Shown here: positions 28,027-36,316 of the stretch, one piece after another
Layout of the letters: the number at the start of each line of letters is the position of its first letter
Numbering within the stretch: position 1 is the stretch's first letter
NCBI RefSeq assembly: GCF_008119665.1
Contig: NZ_CP043046.1
Coordinates: 4,030,001 to 4,094,000, forward strand
DNA length: 64,000 nucleotides
Direction of reading: 5' to 3'
DNA from: Pigmentiphaga aceris
Lineage (GTDB): Bacteria; Pseudomonadota; Gammaproteobacteria; Burkholderiales; Burkholderiaceae_B
Notes under the pieces: model-generated
Told to the model about the DNA's origin: nothing
The model's input: only the letters and a program-made list of their open reading frames with translations
Database searches by the model: none
Translations under genes and position numbers: made by a program

Positions 28027-29226
28027 TTATGTGGCTGGAGTCCAGGGCACCGTCAGCACGACCCGTGTGCCGGCACCGGGTGCACTGGAAATCTCCACAT
28101 CGCCACCGAAATGTCGTGCTCTTTCCCGCATGCCCCGCACGCCATAGGCGCGTGGCGCTGCGAAAGCGGTGCCCGCTGCGCCCACGCCGTCGTCACTGAC
28201 GACAATGCGCAGCCCTTGCGCACTCCCTTTCACTTCGACACCGACACATTGGGCACGAGCATGACGGGCGATGTTGCTGAGCACCTCCTGAAAAATCCGA
28301 AACACCGCCGTTGCGCAGGCATCGTTGTCGTCAATGCTGGTTCCCGGCTCAAGCGACAAGTGCCAGTCGCAGGCCAGGTCCGTCGCGCCGGCGAATTCCT
28401 GAAACTGCCACTCCAGTGCCGCCAGCAGGCCTTGGTGATCCAGCAGGCTGGGACGCAGATCGGTGATGATGCGACCGACCTCATCGACCGCACCGTCGAT
28501 CAAGCCCCCCATGGATCGGCATTTGTGCTGCAGCGGCTCGGTCGTTACCCGGCGCGCCATCCAATCGACGTCAAGCTTCAAGGCGACCAGCAGGCTGCCC
28601 AGTTCGTCGTGGATTTCGCGGGCGATGCGCGTGCGTTCGTCTTCGCGCACGGCGTGGGCATGCGCCGACAGTTCACGCAGCTGCGCCAGGGCCTCGGTCA
28701 GTTCGCGGGTGCGATCGGCCACTCGACGTTCCAGATCGGCATTGGTTTCGCGCAGCAGCGCTTCGGCGCGTTTGCGGTCCGAAATATCGACAAACGTGAC
28801 CACCGCACCGCAGACCGCGCCGTCTTCCACGATCGGATAGGACGAATATTCAGCGGGAAAACTGGACCCATCGACCCGCCACAGCACTTCGGAATCGATG
28901 CGACACGCCTGCCCCTGCCAGAACGCGCGGAAGATCGGGCAATCGTCAATGCAGTAGTGACTGCCATCGGCATGGGTGTGGTGCATCAGCGCATGCATGT
29001 TGCAACCCAGCATGGCTTCAGGTTCTCGTCCCAGCAGCCGACCAGCCGCGCGATTGGCAAAGATGCAGCGCCCTTCCAGGTCGATGCCGCACATGCCGTC
29101 ACCGGTGGATTCCAGCAGCAGCGACAGTTTGTCGCGCCAGGGTGCAGACCGGGCGAGGGAAAGATCAGAGGCGAGCATGGCAGGCAAGTCGATGGGCACG
29201 GCTATTCCGTGCAAGTCGCGTGCCAT
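28027..29226 (-). CDS. Soluble PAS-domain sensor histidine kinase (NarX/HisKA_3 type)
   Basis: 399 residues from the ATG at 29226. No transmembrane segment. A PAS domain occupies residues ~30–150 and carries the Cys-containing HYCIDDCPIF insert; a coiled coil follows (RERTREL region), then HisKA_3 with the phospho-acceptor His in REIHDELGSLL (~206) and an HATPase with SDDGVG and RGMRERA. Partner of the adjacent NarL-type regulator. Cytoplasmic location means it senses an intracellular signal (redox, cyanate/nitrogen status or a cofactor); which one is not visible. Confidence 0.88.
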   Translation of the reverse strand: MARDLHGIAVPIDLPAMLASDLSLARSAPWRDKLSLLLESTGDGMCGIDLEGRCIFANRAAGRLLGREPEAMLGCNMHALMHHTHADGSHYCIDDCPIFRAFWQGQACRIDSEVLWRVDGSSFPAEYSSYPIVEDGAVCGAVVTFVDISDRKRAEALLRETNADLERRVADRTRELTEALAQLRELSAHAHAVREDERTRIAREIHDELGSLLVALKLDVDWMARRVTTEPLQHKCRSMGGLIDGAVDEVGRIITDLRPSLLDHQGLLAALEWQFQEFAGATDLACDWHLSLEPGTSIDDNDACATAVFRIFQEVLSNIARHARAQCVGVEVKGSAQGLRIVVSDDGVGAAGTAFAAPRAYGVRGMRERARHFGGDVEISSAPGAGTRVVLTVPWTPAT

Positions 29227-29561
29227 ATGTCGGATCGTGCGAACCCGAGGCCAATTCACGCAAATTCGGCGCTAAATCACGTGAATGCGTGCCCCAATCA
29301 AACAAACTTGGATGCGAGCCACCCAAATATGGATCATTCGCTGCCTATAGCGCCCCGTTTGCGGCATTGGACGCCCCAGCGCAGTGCGAAATCAGGTGCG
29401 TGGACCATTTTGCGTAATGCTCGCCTGCAATATTCATTGCAAAATAATCTCGAAACGAGGCGTATTTTGTCGGATTCCGTCAGATTACTCAGGGGCGGAT
29501 TGTGCGAAGCTTGACCCGGGGGGCAATCCCCCAGACTCCCATTTCTGCAAGGACAGTGCGC
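29227..29561. other. 335-nt divergent intergenic region
   Basis: Separates the divergent kinase and TPR–glycosyltransferase genes and must hold both promoters. It is AT-richer than the neighbouring genes. A ribosome-binding site AAGGAC (29549) precedes the forward gene. No gene or clear operator seen. Confidence 0.5.
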
Positions 29562-30980
29562 ATGACATCCAACGTCTACGCCGAAGCCACACCATGTTTC
29601 GCGGAACGGGCAAGCCACCTGACTGCGAAAGACGATGCGGCGGCCGAGCAATGCTTTCATGAAGCCCTGCGGTTGGCCCCCGGCCTGCCGGAGCCCTATG
29701 TGAACCTTGGCATCCTGCACGAACGCAGGCAAGACTGGGAAAGTGCAGAACGCTATTACCGTCAGGCAATCGACGTAGATGCCAGCTGCGCCGCCGCGCA
29801 TTTGAATCTGGGTAATCTGCTTGTCCATACCGGACGCACGGCAGACGCTGAAGTTTCATATTTTGAAGCTTTGCAATGCGACCCCACGGAGCCTCGCGCC
29901 TGGTCAAATCTGGGCACGCTGTTGAGTGAAGACCGGCGCAACGAGCAAGCCACCCGCGACGCCGAGGCCGAGGCCTGCTATCGCCAGGCGCTGAGCCTGT
30001 CTCCCACTTACGCCACCGCCCGGTTCCATTTGGCGTGCCTGCTGCTGCGCCAGGGCCGTTTCCAGGAAGGCTGGCAGGCTTTCGAGTCACGCCATCAGCC
30101 CGACAGCCAGTGGCGCACCCTGCCCTTGCCTGAATGGCGCGGCGAGACGCTGACGGGCAAACGTGTGCTGGTCTGCTGTGAAGATGGCTATGGCGACATG
30201 ATCCAGTTCTGTCGTTATCTACCGTGGTTGAAAGCGCGCGGTGCGGCCAGGGTCACGCTGATCTGCCAGCCTCCGCTGGTACGTTTGCTGCGTACGCTGG
30301 AAGGCGTGGACGAGGTGTTCAGCCCCGGCAACATGCCCTCGACCAAGCGTTTTGATGTCTGGACGCTGCCGATGAGTTTGCCGGGTCTGTTTGAAACTGG
30401 TTTGGAGTCGATTCCCGATGTGGTGCCGTATTTGCAGCCGGTGACATCGCTGCACGATGAAGCGCCCGAGGTGAATGAGCGCCGGATGCGGGTGGGTTTG
30501 GTCTGGCAGGGTGATCCACGGCATTCCAATGATGCGCAGCGTTCTTTGCGACATTTACGGATGTTGTCGCGACTGGGTGATTTGCCGGATATTGAGTTTG
30601 TGAGTTTGCAACATGGCAAGGCGAGCCGTGAGATTCACGATTTGCCGTCTTCATTTACGGTGAATGAGGAACTTCCGCCGAATGCAGACTTTGCTGATAT
30701 TGCGGCGTTGATTGACGATCTGGATTTGGTGATTGCGGTGGATACGGCGGTGGCGCATTTGGCTGGGGCTTTGGCGGTTCCTTGCTTTTTGTTGTTGCCG
30801 GCGCATCAAACGGACTGGCGCTGGATGAAGCGCCGTGCCGATACGCCGTGGTATCCCACAACGCGTTTGTTCCGTCAGCCGCCGTTTGCGAGTTGGGCTC
30901 CGGTGGTGGATGCGGTATTTATTGCTTTGCGGGATTTGCAGGCTGCGAGGGAGGCGGCGGCTGAGGTTGTTACTCAGTAA
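29562..30980 (+). CDS. TPR-repeat protein fused to a glycosyltransferase 9-like domain
   Basis: 472 residues from the ATG at 29562. Residues ~10–180 hold four to five tetratricopeptide repeats (EALRLAPGLPEPYVNLGILHERRQDWESAERYYRQAI ... NLGNLL ... NLGTLL). The rest (from ~GKRVLVCCEDGYGDMIQFCRYL) is a GT-B-like domain, with the heptosyltransferase-type end IAVDTAVAHLAGALAVPCFLLLP and DWRWMKRRADTPWYPT. Such fusions occur near flagellin and surface-glycan genes in Burkholderiales; acceptor unknown. The last ~500 nt show strong G/T bias (27 G to 9 C at 30721–30780), unlike the 5' half. Confidence 0.8.
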   Translation: MTSNVYAEATPCFAERASHLTAKDDAAAEQCFHEALRLAPGLPEPYVNLGILHERRQDWESAERYYRQAIDVDASCAAAHLNLGNLLVHTGRTADAEVSYFEALQCDPTEPRAWSNLGTLLSEDRRNEQATRDAEAEACYRQALSLSPTYATARFHLACLLLRQGRFQEGWQAFESRHQPDSQWRTLPLPEWRGETLTGKRVLVCCEDGYGDMIQFCRYLPWLKARGAARVTLICQPPLVRLLRTLEGVDEVFSPGNMPSTKRFDVWTLPMSLPGLFETGLESIPDVVPYLQPVTSLHDEAPEVNERRMRVGLVWQGDPRHSNDAQRSLRHLRMLSRLGDLPDIEFVSLQHGKASREIHDLPSSFTVNEELPPNADFADIAALIDDLDLVIAVDTAVAHLAGALAVPCFLLLPAHQTDWRWMKRRADTPWYPTTRLFRQPPFASWAPVVDAVFIALRDLQAAREAAAEVVTQ

Positions 30981-31004
30981 ATGGAGTTAATGAGCCGGTT
31001 GCTG

Positions 31005-31413
31005 TTTGCTTGTGACGGATTATTTGTTCTTTTGCCAGTCGCGGGTGGTGGGGCCGGCTCGTCTGCCCCGCTTGACCTTGGCGTCGGGTCTCCGCCCTCC
31101 ACCTCGTCCAGAAGGGCAGCCAATCCGGCCCCACCACCCACGCCTTCAAAGACGTTTGGTTAAAAGCAAATCCCGCCTTTGGGCGTGTGCCGTTTTTCTG
31201 GCTGCCGGGTGCTGGAATCGGTTCTCGGCATTCGTTGGCTACCATCCTTTAGCTGCTATGCGGCTGGCCTTGGGGATTGGCTGGCCAGGTCGCCACGAAG
31301 CGGTTTCTCCGGCTCTCGATTCGGTGGGTTCTTCAGCTGCCTTTTACGGCAGCGCCACTCAACGAAGTTGCGCGTCTGCTTGAGGGTGGGGTGACACCGA
31401 AGCGGGTGGCCGC
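31005..31413 (+). repeat. Left arm of a large inverted repeat (structured element copy 1)
   Basis: 409 nt matching the reverse complement of 31628–32033 with scattered substitutions and small indels. Near-identical blocks include the stretch around 31033–31140 and 31139–31190; the section 31215–31360 is more diverged, and identity returns at the distal end (AGCGGGTGGCCGC, 31401–31413). Starts 24 nt after the TPR–glycosyltransferase stop. Confidence 0.9.
31043..31139 (+). other. Nested stem-loop in repeat copy 1
   Basis: Outer 15-bp perfect stem GGGTGGTGGGGCCGG (31043–31057) with CCGGCCCCACCACCC (31125–31139); middle stem CTGCCC (31063–31068) with GGGCAG (31114–31119); inner CTTGAC (31071–31076) with GTCCAG (31106–31111), one mismatch. 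The three are properly nested, giving one long irregular hairpin. Confidence 0.85.
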
Positions 31414-31627
31414 CGCGTTACGGCATGCGGAAAGCTGCCGCGACGATCGTGGTGCTGGCGGCTGGTTTGATACAGGCGCTCAACGGACGTGTGAGGGCTT
31501 TTGGAAACGCCTGGCGGCATCAGCGTTAGTACTGCTCACACCGTTCGTCACCACGCCGAACGTTCAATGCACAGCCTTCAAAGCACCAACCGTCAACGCC
31601 CCGCCTTTTCGTCGCATTACCTGATGC

Positions 31628-32033
31628 GCGGCCACCCGCTTCCAAGTCACCCCACCACCAAGCAGGCACGCACATTTTCTTGCGTGGCGCTGCCCTGAAA
31701 GGCCGCTGATATACGGCCCGAGCCGTGAGCCGCTGAGTCGCTTCGTGGCGACCTGGGCAGCCAGTCCCGAAGGCCAGCCGCGTAGTGACTAAGAACGGTG
31801 GCCAACGCATACCGAGAACCAAGTCCAGCATCTGGCAGCCAGAGAAACGACAAACGCCCAAAGGCGGGATTCGCTTTTAACCAAACGACCTTGAAGGCGT
31901 GGGTGGTGGGGCCGGATTGGCTGCCCTTCTGGACGAGGTGGAGGGCGGGAGTCCCGACGCCAACGTCCAGCGGGGCAGACGAGCCGGCCCCACCACCCGC
32001 GACTGGCAAAAGAACACCACGCCGTCACGCAAA
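31628..32033 (-). repeat. Right arm of the large inverted repeat (structured element copy 2)
   Basis: 406 nt on the opposite strand relative to copy 1. Ends ~70 nt before the convergent msbA stop. The sequence between the shared hairpin and the distal boundary differs by several indels (e.g. the region around 31700–31740), showing the copies are not a recent perfect duplication. Confidence 0.9.
31901..31998 (-). other. Nested stem-loop in repeat copy 2
   Basis: Same architecture as copy 1: outer 15-bp perfect stem (31901–31915 with 31984–31998), middle CTGCCC/GGGCAG (31921–31926 with 31973–31978) and inner CTGGAC/GTCCAG (31929–31934 with 31965–31970), here fully paired. A 1-nt length difference to copy 1 lies in the terminal loop. 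Confidence 0.85.
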
Positions 32034-32102
32034 ACGCGACTTGCTCAACAGCACTTAAAAGCCACGAGCAAGAACGCGAACGGCTGAAAAAATCCCTTTG
32101 AA

Positions 32103-33983
32103 TCAGTCCTTGAACTGCATTCGATACAGCGACGCATACAAGCCATCCAGCGCCAACAGTTCAGCATGGCTACCGTGCTCCACGATCCGCCCCGCATCCA
32201 ACACCACGATCCGATCTGCATTCAACACCGTCGACAGCCGATGCGCGATCACCAGCGTCGTGCGGCCCGCCATCAGCTTCTCCAACGACGATTGGACCTG
32301 CCGCTCCGACTCATTGTCCAACGCCGACGTCGCCTCATCCAAAATCAATACTGGCGCATTCTTGATCAACGCACGCGCAATCGCCAAACGCTGACGCTGG
32401 CCACCCGACAAGCGCGCCGCATTCTCGCCAACCTTGCTATCCATCCCCTGCGGCAAACCATCCACAAACTCCCGCAGATTCGCCGCCGCCAGAGCCTCAT
32501 AAATCTCCTCACGACTAGGCGTCCGATTCGACCCATACCCCACGTTCGCCGCAATGGTGTCATCGAACAACACCACGTCCTGGCTCACCAAGGAAATGTT
32601 GCTGCGCAAGCTGGCCAGCGTCACATCATGGATCTCCATGTCGTCAACCAGAATGCGGCCTGAATCCGGTTCAACGAAACGCGGCAACATCGACACCAAC
32701 GTGGTCTTTCCACTGCCGGAACGACCAATGAACGCCACGGTCTGGCCCGGCTCCACCGTGAACGACACGCCGTGCAAGGTAGGCTGATCGGCACCCGGAT
32801 AACGGTGCACGACATCCTGATAAACGATGCGGCCGCGCACCTCAGCCGGCAGTGACTGCTTGCCGTTGTCGGCTTCGATCACTTCATCGATCAGCTGGAA
32901 CACGCTTTCGGCGGCAACCAGCATGCGCTGCTTGGGGCCGGTCATGTTGGCCAGACGCTTCAGCGGGTCCAGCAACTGCAGCATGGCGGTGACAAACGCG
33001 GCAAAGCCACCGATGGTGATCTGATTGCCGCTGGACTGATCGAGCGCCATCCACACCACAATCGCCAAAGACAAGGCAGCCACAGTCTGGGTCAGCGGCA
33101 CTGCTGCCGCGCCGGCCACCGTGTTGCGGATCGCGAAACGGCGCAGACGGTTGTTCACGTGCAGGAAACGGTCGTTCTCGCTCTCGTAGCCGCCAAACAG
33201 CTTGATCACGCGCTGACCGTCGATACCTTCGCTGACGATGCGCGTCAGTTCTGCGTTCATGGTCAGGGTTTCGCGGTTGATGCGGCGCAGGCGGCGCGAT
33301 ACGACACGAGTGATCAAGGTTGATGCCGGGATCAGCACCAGCACGATCAATGTCATCTTCCATGACAGATAGAACAGCACGCAGACCAGCGCGGTGGCGA
33401 TCATGGTTTCGCGCACCAGGGTCGTGAAGACCTCGGTAGCGTATTGCATGACGGTGCTGGCATCGACCACGAAGCGATTCAGCAGCGCTGATGAGCCCAT
33501 GCGCTTGAAATAGGTGTCGGGCAATCGCAGCATGCGGTCGAACATGTCACGACGCATGTCAGCCAGCACGCCGTTGGCAATCCACGACATCAAATAGTCG
33601 CTGCCGAAGGACAGCAGGCCACGGAACACGAAGATGGCGATGATCGCCAGCGGCGCGATCCACAAATAGTCGCTGCGGCCTTCGACAAATCCCTTGTCCA
33701 GCAAGGGTTTCATGGCAAGGGCAAGCAGCGGTTGCGTGGCAGCCACACCCAGCAGACAGCAGGTGGCCGCGATCAGCGCGGGCCAGCGGCTGAGCAGGCG
33801 GGTGTAGACACGCTTCCACAGTTGGCGATTGATCGGCTGGGAGGTCGACGATGGGTTCACAGGGGCGTTCTGCTTCAAACGAGGCTTGATGTCGGGCGTG
33901 GGCAAGGCGTCGGACGAGCACCCTTTGAACTGGAATTCAAAACCGACATTCAGAACAGGGACTCGACGACAGGCATCGCTCAT
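32103..33983 (-). CDS. msbA: Lipid A export ABC transporter MsbA
   Basis: 626 residues from the ATG at 33983. Six-TM exporter domain (starting near LIAATCCLLGVAATQPLLALAMKPLLDKG), then nucleotide-binding domain with Walker A GRSGSGKTT, signature LSGGQRQRLAIARAL, Walker B VLILDEATSALD and AHRLST. MsbA flips lipid A–core across the inner membrane. The family is usually ~580 residues, so the true start is probably further downstream, near 33900 (a TTG or unannotated codon); an ATG-less extension to 34124 is also open. It is divergent from the first heptosyltransferase gene. Confidence 0.9.
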   Translation of the reverse strand: MSDACRRVPVLNVGFEFQFKGCSSDALPTPDIKPRLKQNAPVNPSSTSQPINRQLWKRVYTRLLSRWPALIAATCCLLGVAATQPLLALAMKPLLDKGFVEGRSDYLWIAPLAIIAIFVFRGLLSFGSDYLMSWIANGVLADMRRDMFDRMLRLPDTYFKRMGSSALLNRFVVDASTVMQYATEVFTTLVRETMIATALVCVLFYLSWKMTLIVLVLIPASTLITRVVSRRLRRINRETLTMNAELTRIVSEGIDGQRVIKLFGGYESENDRFLHVNNRLRRFAIRNTVAGAAAVPLTQTVAALSLAIVVWMALDQSSGNQITIGGFAAFVTAMLQLLDPLKRLANMTGPKQRMLVAAESVFQLIDEVIEADNGKQSLPAEVRGRIVYQDVVHRYPGADQPTLHGVSFTVEPGQTVAFIGRSGSGKTTLVSMLPRFVEPDSGRILVDDMEIHDVTLASLRSNISLVSQDVVLFDDTIAANVGYGSNRTPSREEIYEALAAANLREFVDGLPQGMDSKVGENAARLSGGQRQRLAIARALIKNAPVLILDEATSALDNESERQVQSSLEKLMAGRTTLVIAHRLSTVLNADRIVVLDAGRIVEHGSHAELLALDGLYASLYRMQFKD

Positions 33984-34202
33984 CAGTGCCTGACACAAGC
34001 TTTGGACGGAATCGAAGCGCTGCTTCGACGGTGACGAGGCCCCTGGTGACGGGCCTACGTGAATGCTTCTTACGTCCGGTGAGCGCGCGCTGGCGCACAA
34101 CATCCTACAATCCGGGCTCGCCATTGTACGCGGCGCAGTTCGGACACCTCCGAACCGGGCGTCGCGACCGGCTTCCCTCTTACGCTGGTTCCGTCGATTT
34201 CT

Positions 34203-35174
34203 ATGCCTTCATCGGTCTACGTCAGACTGCCCAACTGGGTGGGCGACGCCTGCATGTGCCTGCCTGCGCTCGCGCTGTTGCAGGACGCCGGCCTGCCCCT
34301 GGTGCTTTGCGGCAAACCCTGGGCCCGCGATTTGTTCGCCGGGCTGGCTCCTGCCGCCGTGCTGCCGGTCGGCCAGGGCTTTCGCGCCGATCTGAAACAT
34401 CTGCGCTCGCGGCCGACGCGGGGCACGCGCGGTCTGCTGTTCACCAATTCGTTTTCCAGCGCCTTGACGATGGGGCTGGCGCACGTCCCGGCAGCCGGGT
34501 TCCGGGGCGATGGACGTAGCCTGTTGTTGCGCTGGCCGGTGAGCCGACCCGCCCTCACCCACGAGGTGGAGTTCTTCTATTACCTGGCGCGCCAGGCGCT
34601 GGCCCGGTGGGGGGCGGATATCTCGGCCTTCCCCGAATCGCCACCGCCACGCCTGCACTTGCCGCTGACTACCGGCAACTACGGTGCCGCTACCCAGGCG
34701 CTGACGCTGGCAGGCATCGATGGACCGATTGTGCTGCTGTCTCCGACCGCCACCGGGCTGCATCACGGTCAGCCCAAGGCCTGGCCGCATTTCGAGGCAT
34801 TGGCGCGTGCATTGAACGCAGCCGGCCACTGCACCGTCATCTGCCCGCCGCCCAATGAAATGGCGATTGCACAGGCAGCCGTGCCGTCCGCAAAGGTATT
34901 GCCGTCATTGCCGCTGGGCGGGTTTGCCGCCTTGGCGCAGCGCGCATCCCTGGTCATCTGCAACGATTCTGGCACCTCACACCTGGCGGCGTCGGTGGGT
35001 GCACGCCAGATCACCTTGTTCGGCGTAACGCGGCGCGAGCGTACTGGCCCTTGGTCGCCCGACGCGGTCTGCCTGGGCTCGCATGATGCGTGGCCCGATG
35101 TCGTCACCGTGGTCGAGCAGGCCATGCAAATGCTGGCGATGCCCGCCCCTGCGGAACAGGCATCGGCATCATGA
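34203..35174 (+). CDS. Glycosyltransferase family 9 (heptosyltransferase II/WaaF-like)
   Basis: 323 residues. GT9 signatures: N-terminal VYVRLPNWVGDACMCLPAL and the nucleotide-sugar site VICNDSGTSHLAASVGARQITLFGVTRRERTGPW. Adds ADP-heptose (or a similar sugar) to the lipopolysaccharide inner core at the inner membrane face. First gene of a four-gene forward LPS operon; its stop overlaps the next ATG. Confidence 0.88.
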   Translation: MPSSVYVRLPNWVGDACMCLPALALLQDAGLPLVLCGKPWARDLFAGLAPAAVLPVGQGFRADLKHLRSRPTRGTRGLLFTNSFSSALTMGLAHVPAAGFRGDGRSLLLRWPVSRPALTHEVEFFYYLARQALARWGADISAFPESPPPRLHLPLTTGNYGAATQALTLAGIDGPIVLLSPTATGLHHGQPKAWPHFEALARALNAAGHCTVICPPPNEMAIAQAAVPSAKVLPSLPLGGFAALAQRASLVICNDSGTSHLAASVGARQITLFGVTRRERTGPWSPDAVCLGSHDAWPDVVTVVEQAMQMLAMPAPAEQASAS

Positions 35175-36316
35175 GCAAGCGTCCGGCCCCCTTACCGGGT
35201 AGCGTGCTGGTGATCGCCCTGCGTTACATCGGCGATGTGCTGTTGACCACGCCGCTGGCGCACGCGCTGAAACAGCGCGACCCCAGCTGTCAGGTCGACA
35301 TGCTGGTGTTCGAGGGTACCCAAGGCATCTTGCAGAACAACCCCGATCTGCGCGAAGTCATCACCGTTGCCCAACGGCCCGATAGGGACGCGCAGATCGC
35401 GCTGATCAAACGGCTGTGGCGGCGTTACGACCTGGTGCTGGTCACGCTGCCAGGCGACCGCCCTCACTTATATGGATGGGCAGCATCGCGCAATCGACTG
35501 GGTTTTGTGCCGGCCAGCGCTGGCCAGGCCTGGTGGAAGCGCTTGTTGCTGAAAAAATCGCTGGTGCTCGACAGCGTGATGCACCGGGTTGCCGAGGGCG
35601 AACGCCTGGGTCAGTTGATGGATCTGGTCGATGTGCGCACGGTAGTGCCGCCCACCGCACGCATGCAGCCGGCAGACTGGGCCGAGCGCTTGCGCCCGCA
35701 CAGCCCGGCCGGACAGGATTTCGATCCTGCCCAGGCTTACGCCATCGTCCACCCGTCCCCGCGCTGGCGCTACAAGCAATGGCATGTCGAGGGCTGGCAT
35801 GCGCTGATGAACGATCTGGTGGCGCGCGGCATGCGCATCGTGCTCAGCGGCGGGCCGGGCCAGGAAGAATCCGCCTATCTGGACCAGCTGACAGCCGCAC
35901 TGCCCGCGCACGCGAAAGATGCCATCATCCGTGTGCAAGGCGTGTTGAGCCTGGGCGAACTGGCCGACTTGATGCACGGCGCGGCAATCTACATCGGGCC
36001 GGACACGGCAACGACTCACCTGGCTGCTGCCTGTAATACGCCAACGGTTGCGCTGTACGGGCCGACCGATCCGCGCGTCTGGGGTCCCTGGCCTGCCACG
36101 GGGCTGGATGTCGACTGGCAGAAAGCACAGGCGGAACAACATCGCGGCAAGGTCATTCTGATTCAGAATCCTTCCCTGCCCTGCATGCCGTGCCAGCAAG
36201 AAGGTTGCGAACGGCATCGCGGCAGCAGAAGTGACTGTCTGGACACGCTTCCGGCCAGTGAAGTGTTGGACGCGGTGCAGCGGTTGATGCACGTATCTGC
36301 CGGGAAGCACGCATGA
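35171..36316 (+). CDS. Glycosyltransferase family 9 (heptosyltransferase III/WaaQ-like)
   Basis: 381 residues. GT9 core: VLVIALRYIGDVLLTTPLAHALKQRDPSCQVDMLV at the N-terminus and IYIGPDTATTHLAAACNTPTVALYGPTDPRVWGPW, followed by CMPCQQEGCERH, a Cys-rich C-terminal segment that is common in the putative heptosyltransferase III subgroup. ATG overlaps the preceding stop; the next gene starts in its stop codon (ATGA), so translation is coupled. Confidence 0.88.
   Translation: MSKRPAPLPGSVLVIALRYIGDVLLTTPLAHALKQRDPSCQVDMLVFEGTQGILQNNPDLREVITVAQRPDRDAQIALIKRLWRRYDLVLVTLPGDRPHLYGWAASRNRLGFVPASAGQAWWKRLLLKKSLVLDSVMHRVAEGERLGQLMDLVDVRTVVPPTARMQPADWAERLRPHSPAGQDFDPAQAYAIVHPSPRWRYKQWHVEGWHALMNDLVARGMRIVLSGGPGQEESAYLDQLTAALPAHAKDAIIRVQGVLSLGELADLMHGAAIYIGPDTATTHLAAACNTPTVALYGPTDPRVWGPWPATGLDVDWQKAQAEQHRGKVILIQNPSLPCMPCQQEGCERHRGSRSDCLDTLPASEVLDAVQRLMHVSAGKHA

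Larger units (their letters stand above)
30981..32102. other. Gene-free 1.12-kb interval between convergent genes
   Basis: No open frame here has a recognisable domain, and none is maintained between the two repeat copies. It holds two inverted ~408-bp repeats (separate entries) and a 214-nt spacer (31414–31627) with no visible feature. Confidence 0.8.

Noticed and set aside
31006..31383. Open frames inside the repeat arms (e.g. 31006–31383 + and 31789–32028 -)
   Set aside because: The same frame occurs in both arms, but indels break it between the copies, and composition is not coding-like. Treated as part of the element.
30340..32560. Replication terminus from the skew switch
   Set aside because: The bias is confined to a few hundred bases each side and no dif-like site was seen.
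33984..34124. N-terminal extension of MsbA
   Set aside because: The extra residues do not resemble MsbA, and the family is shorter, not longer.
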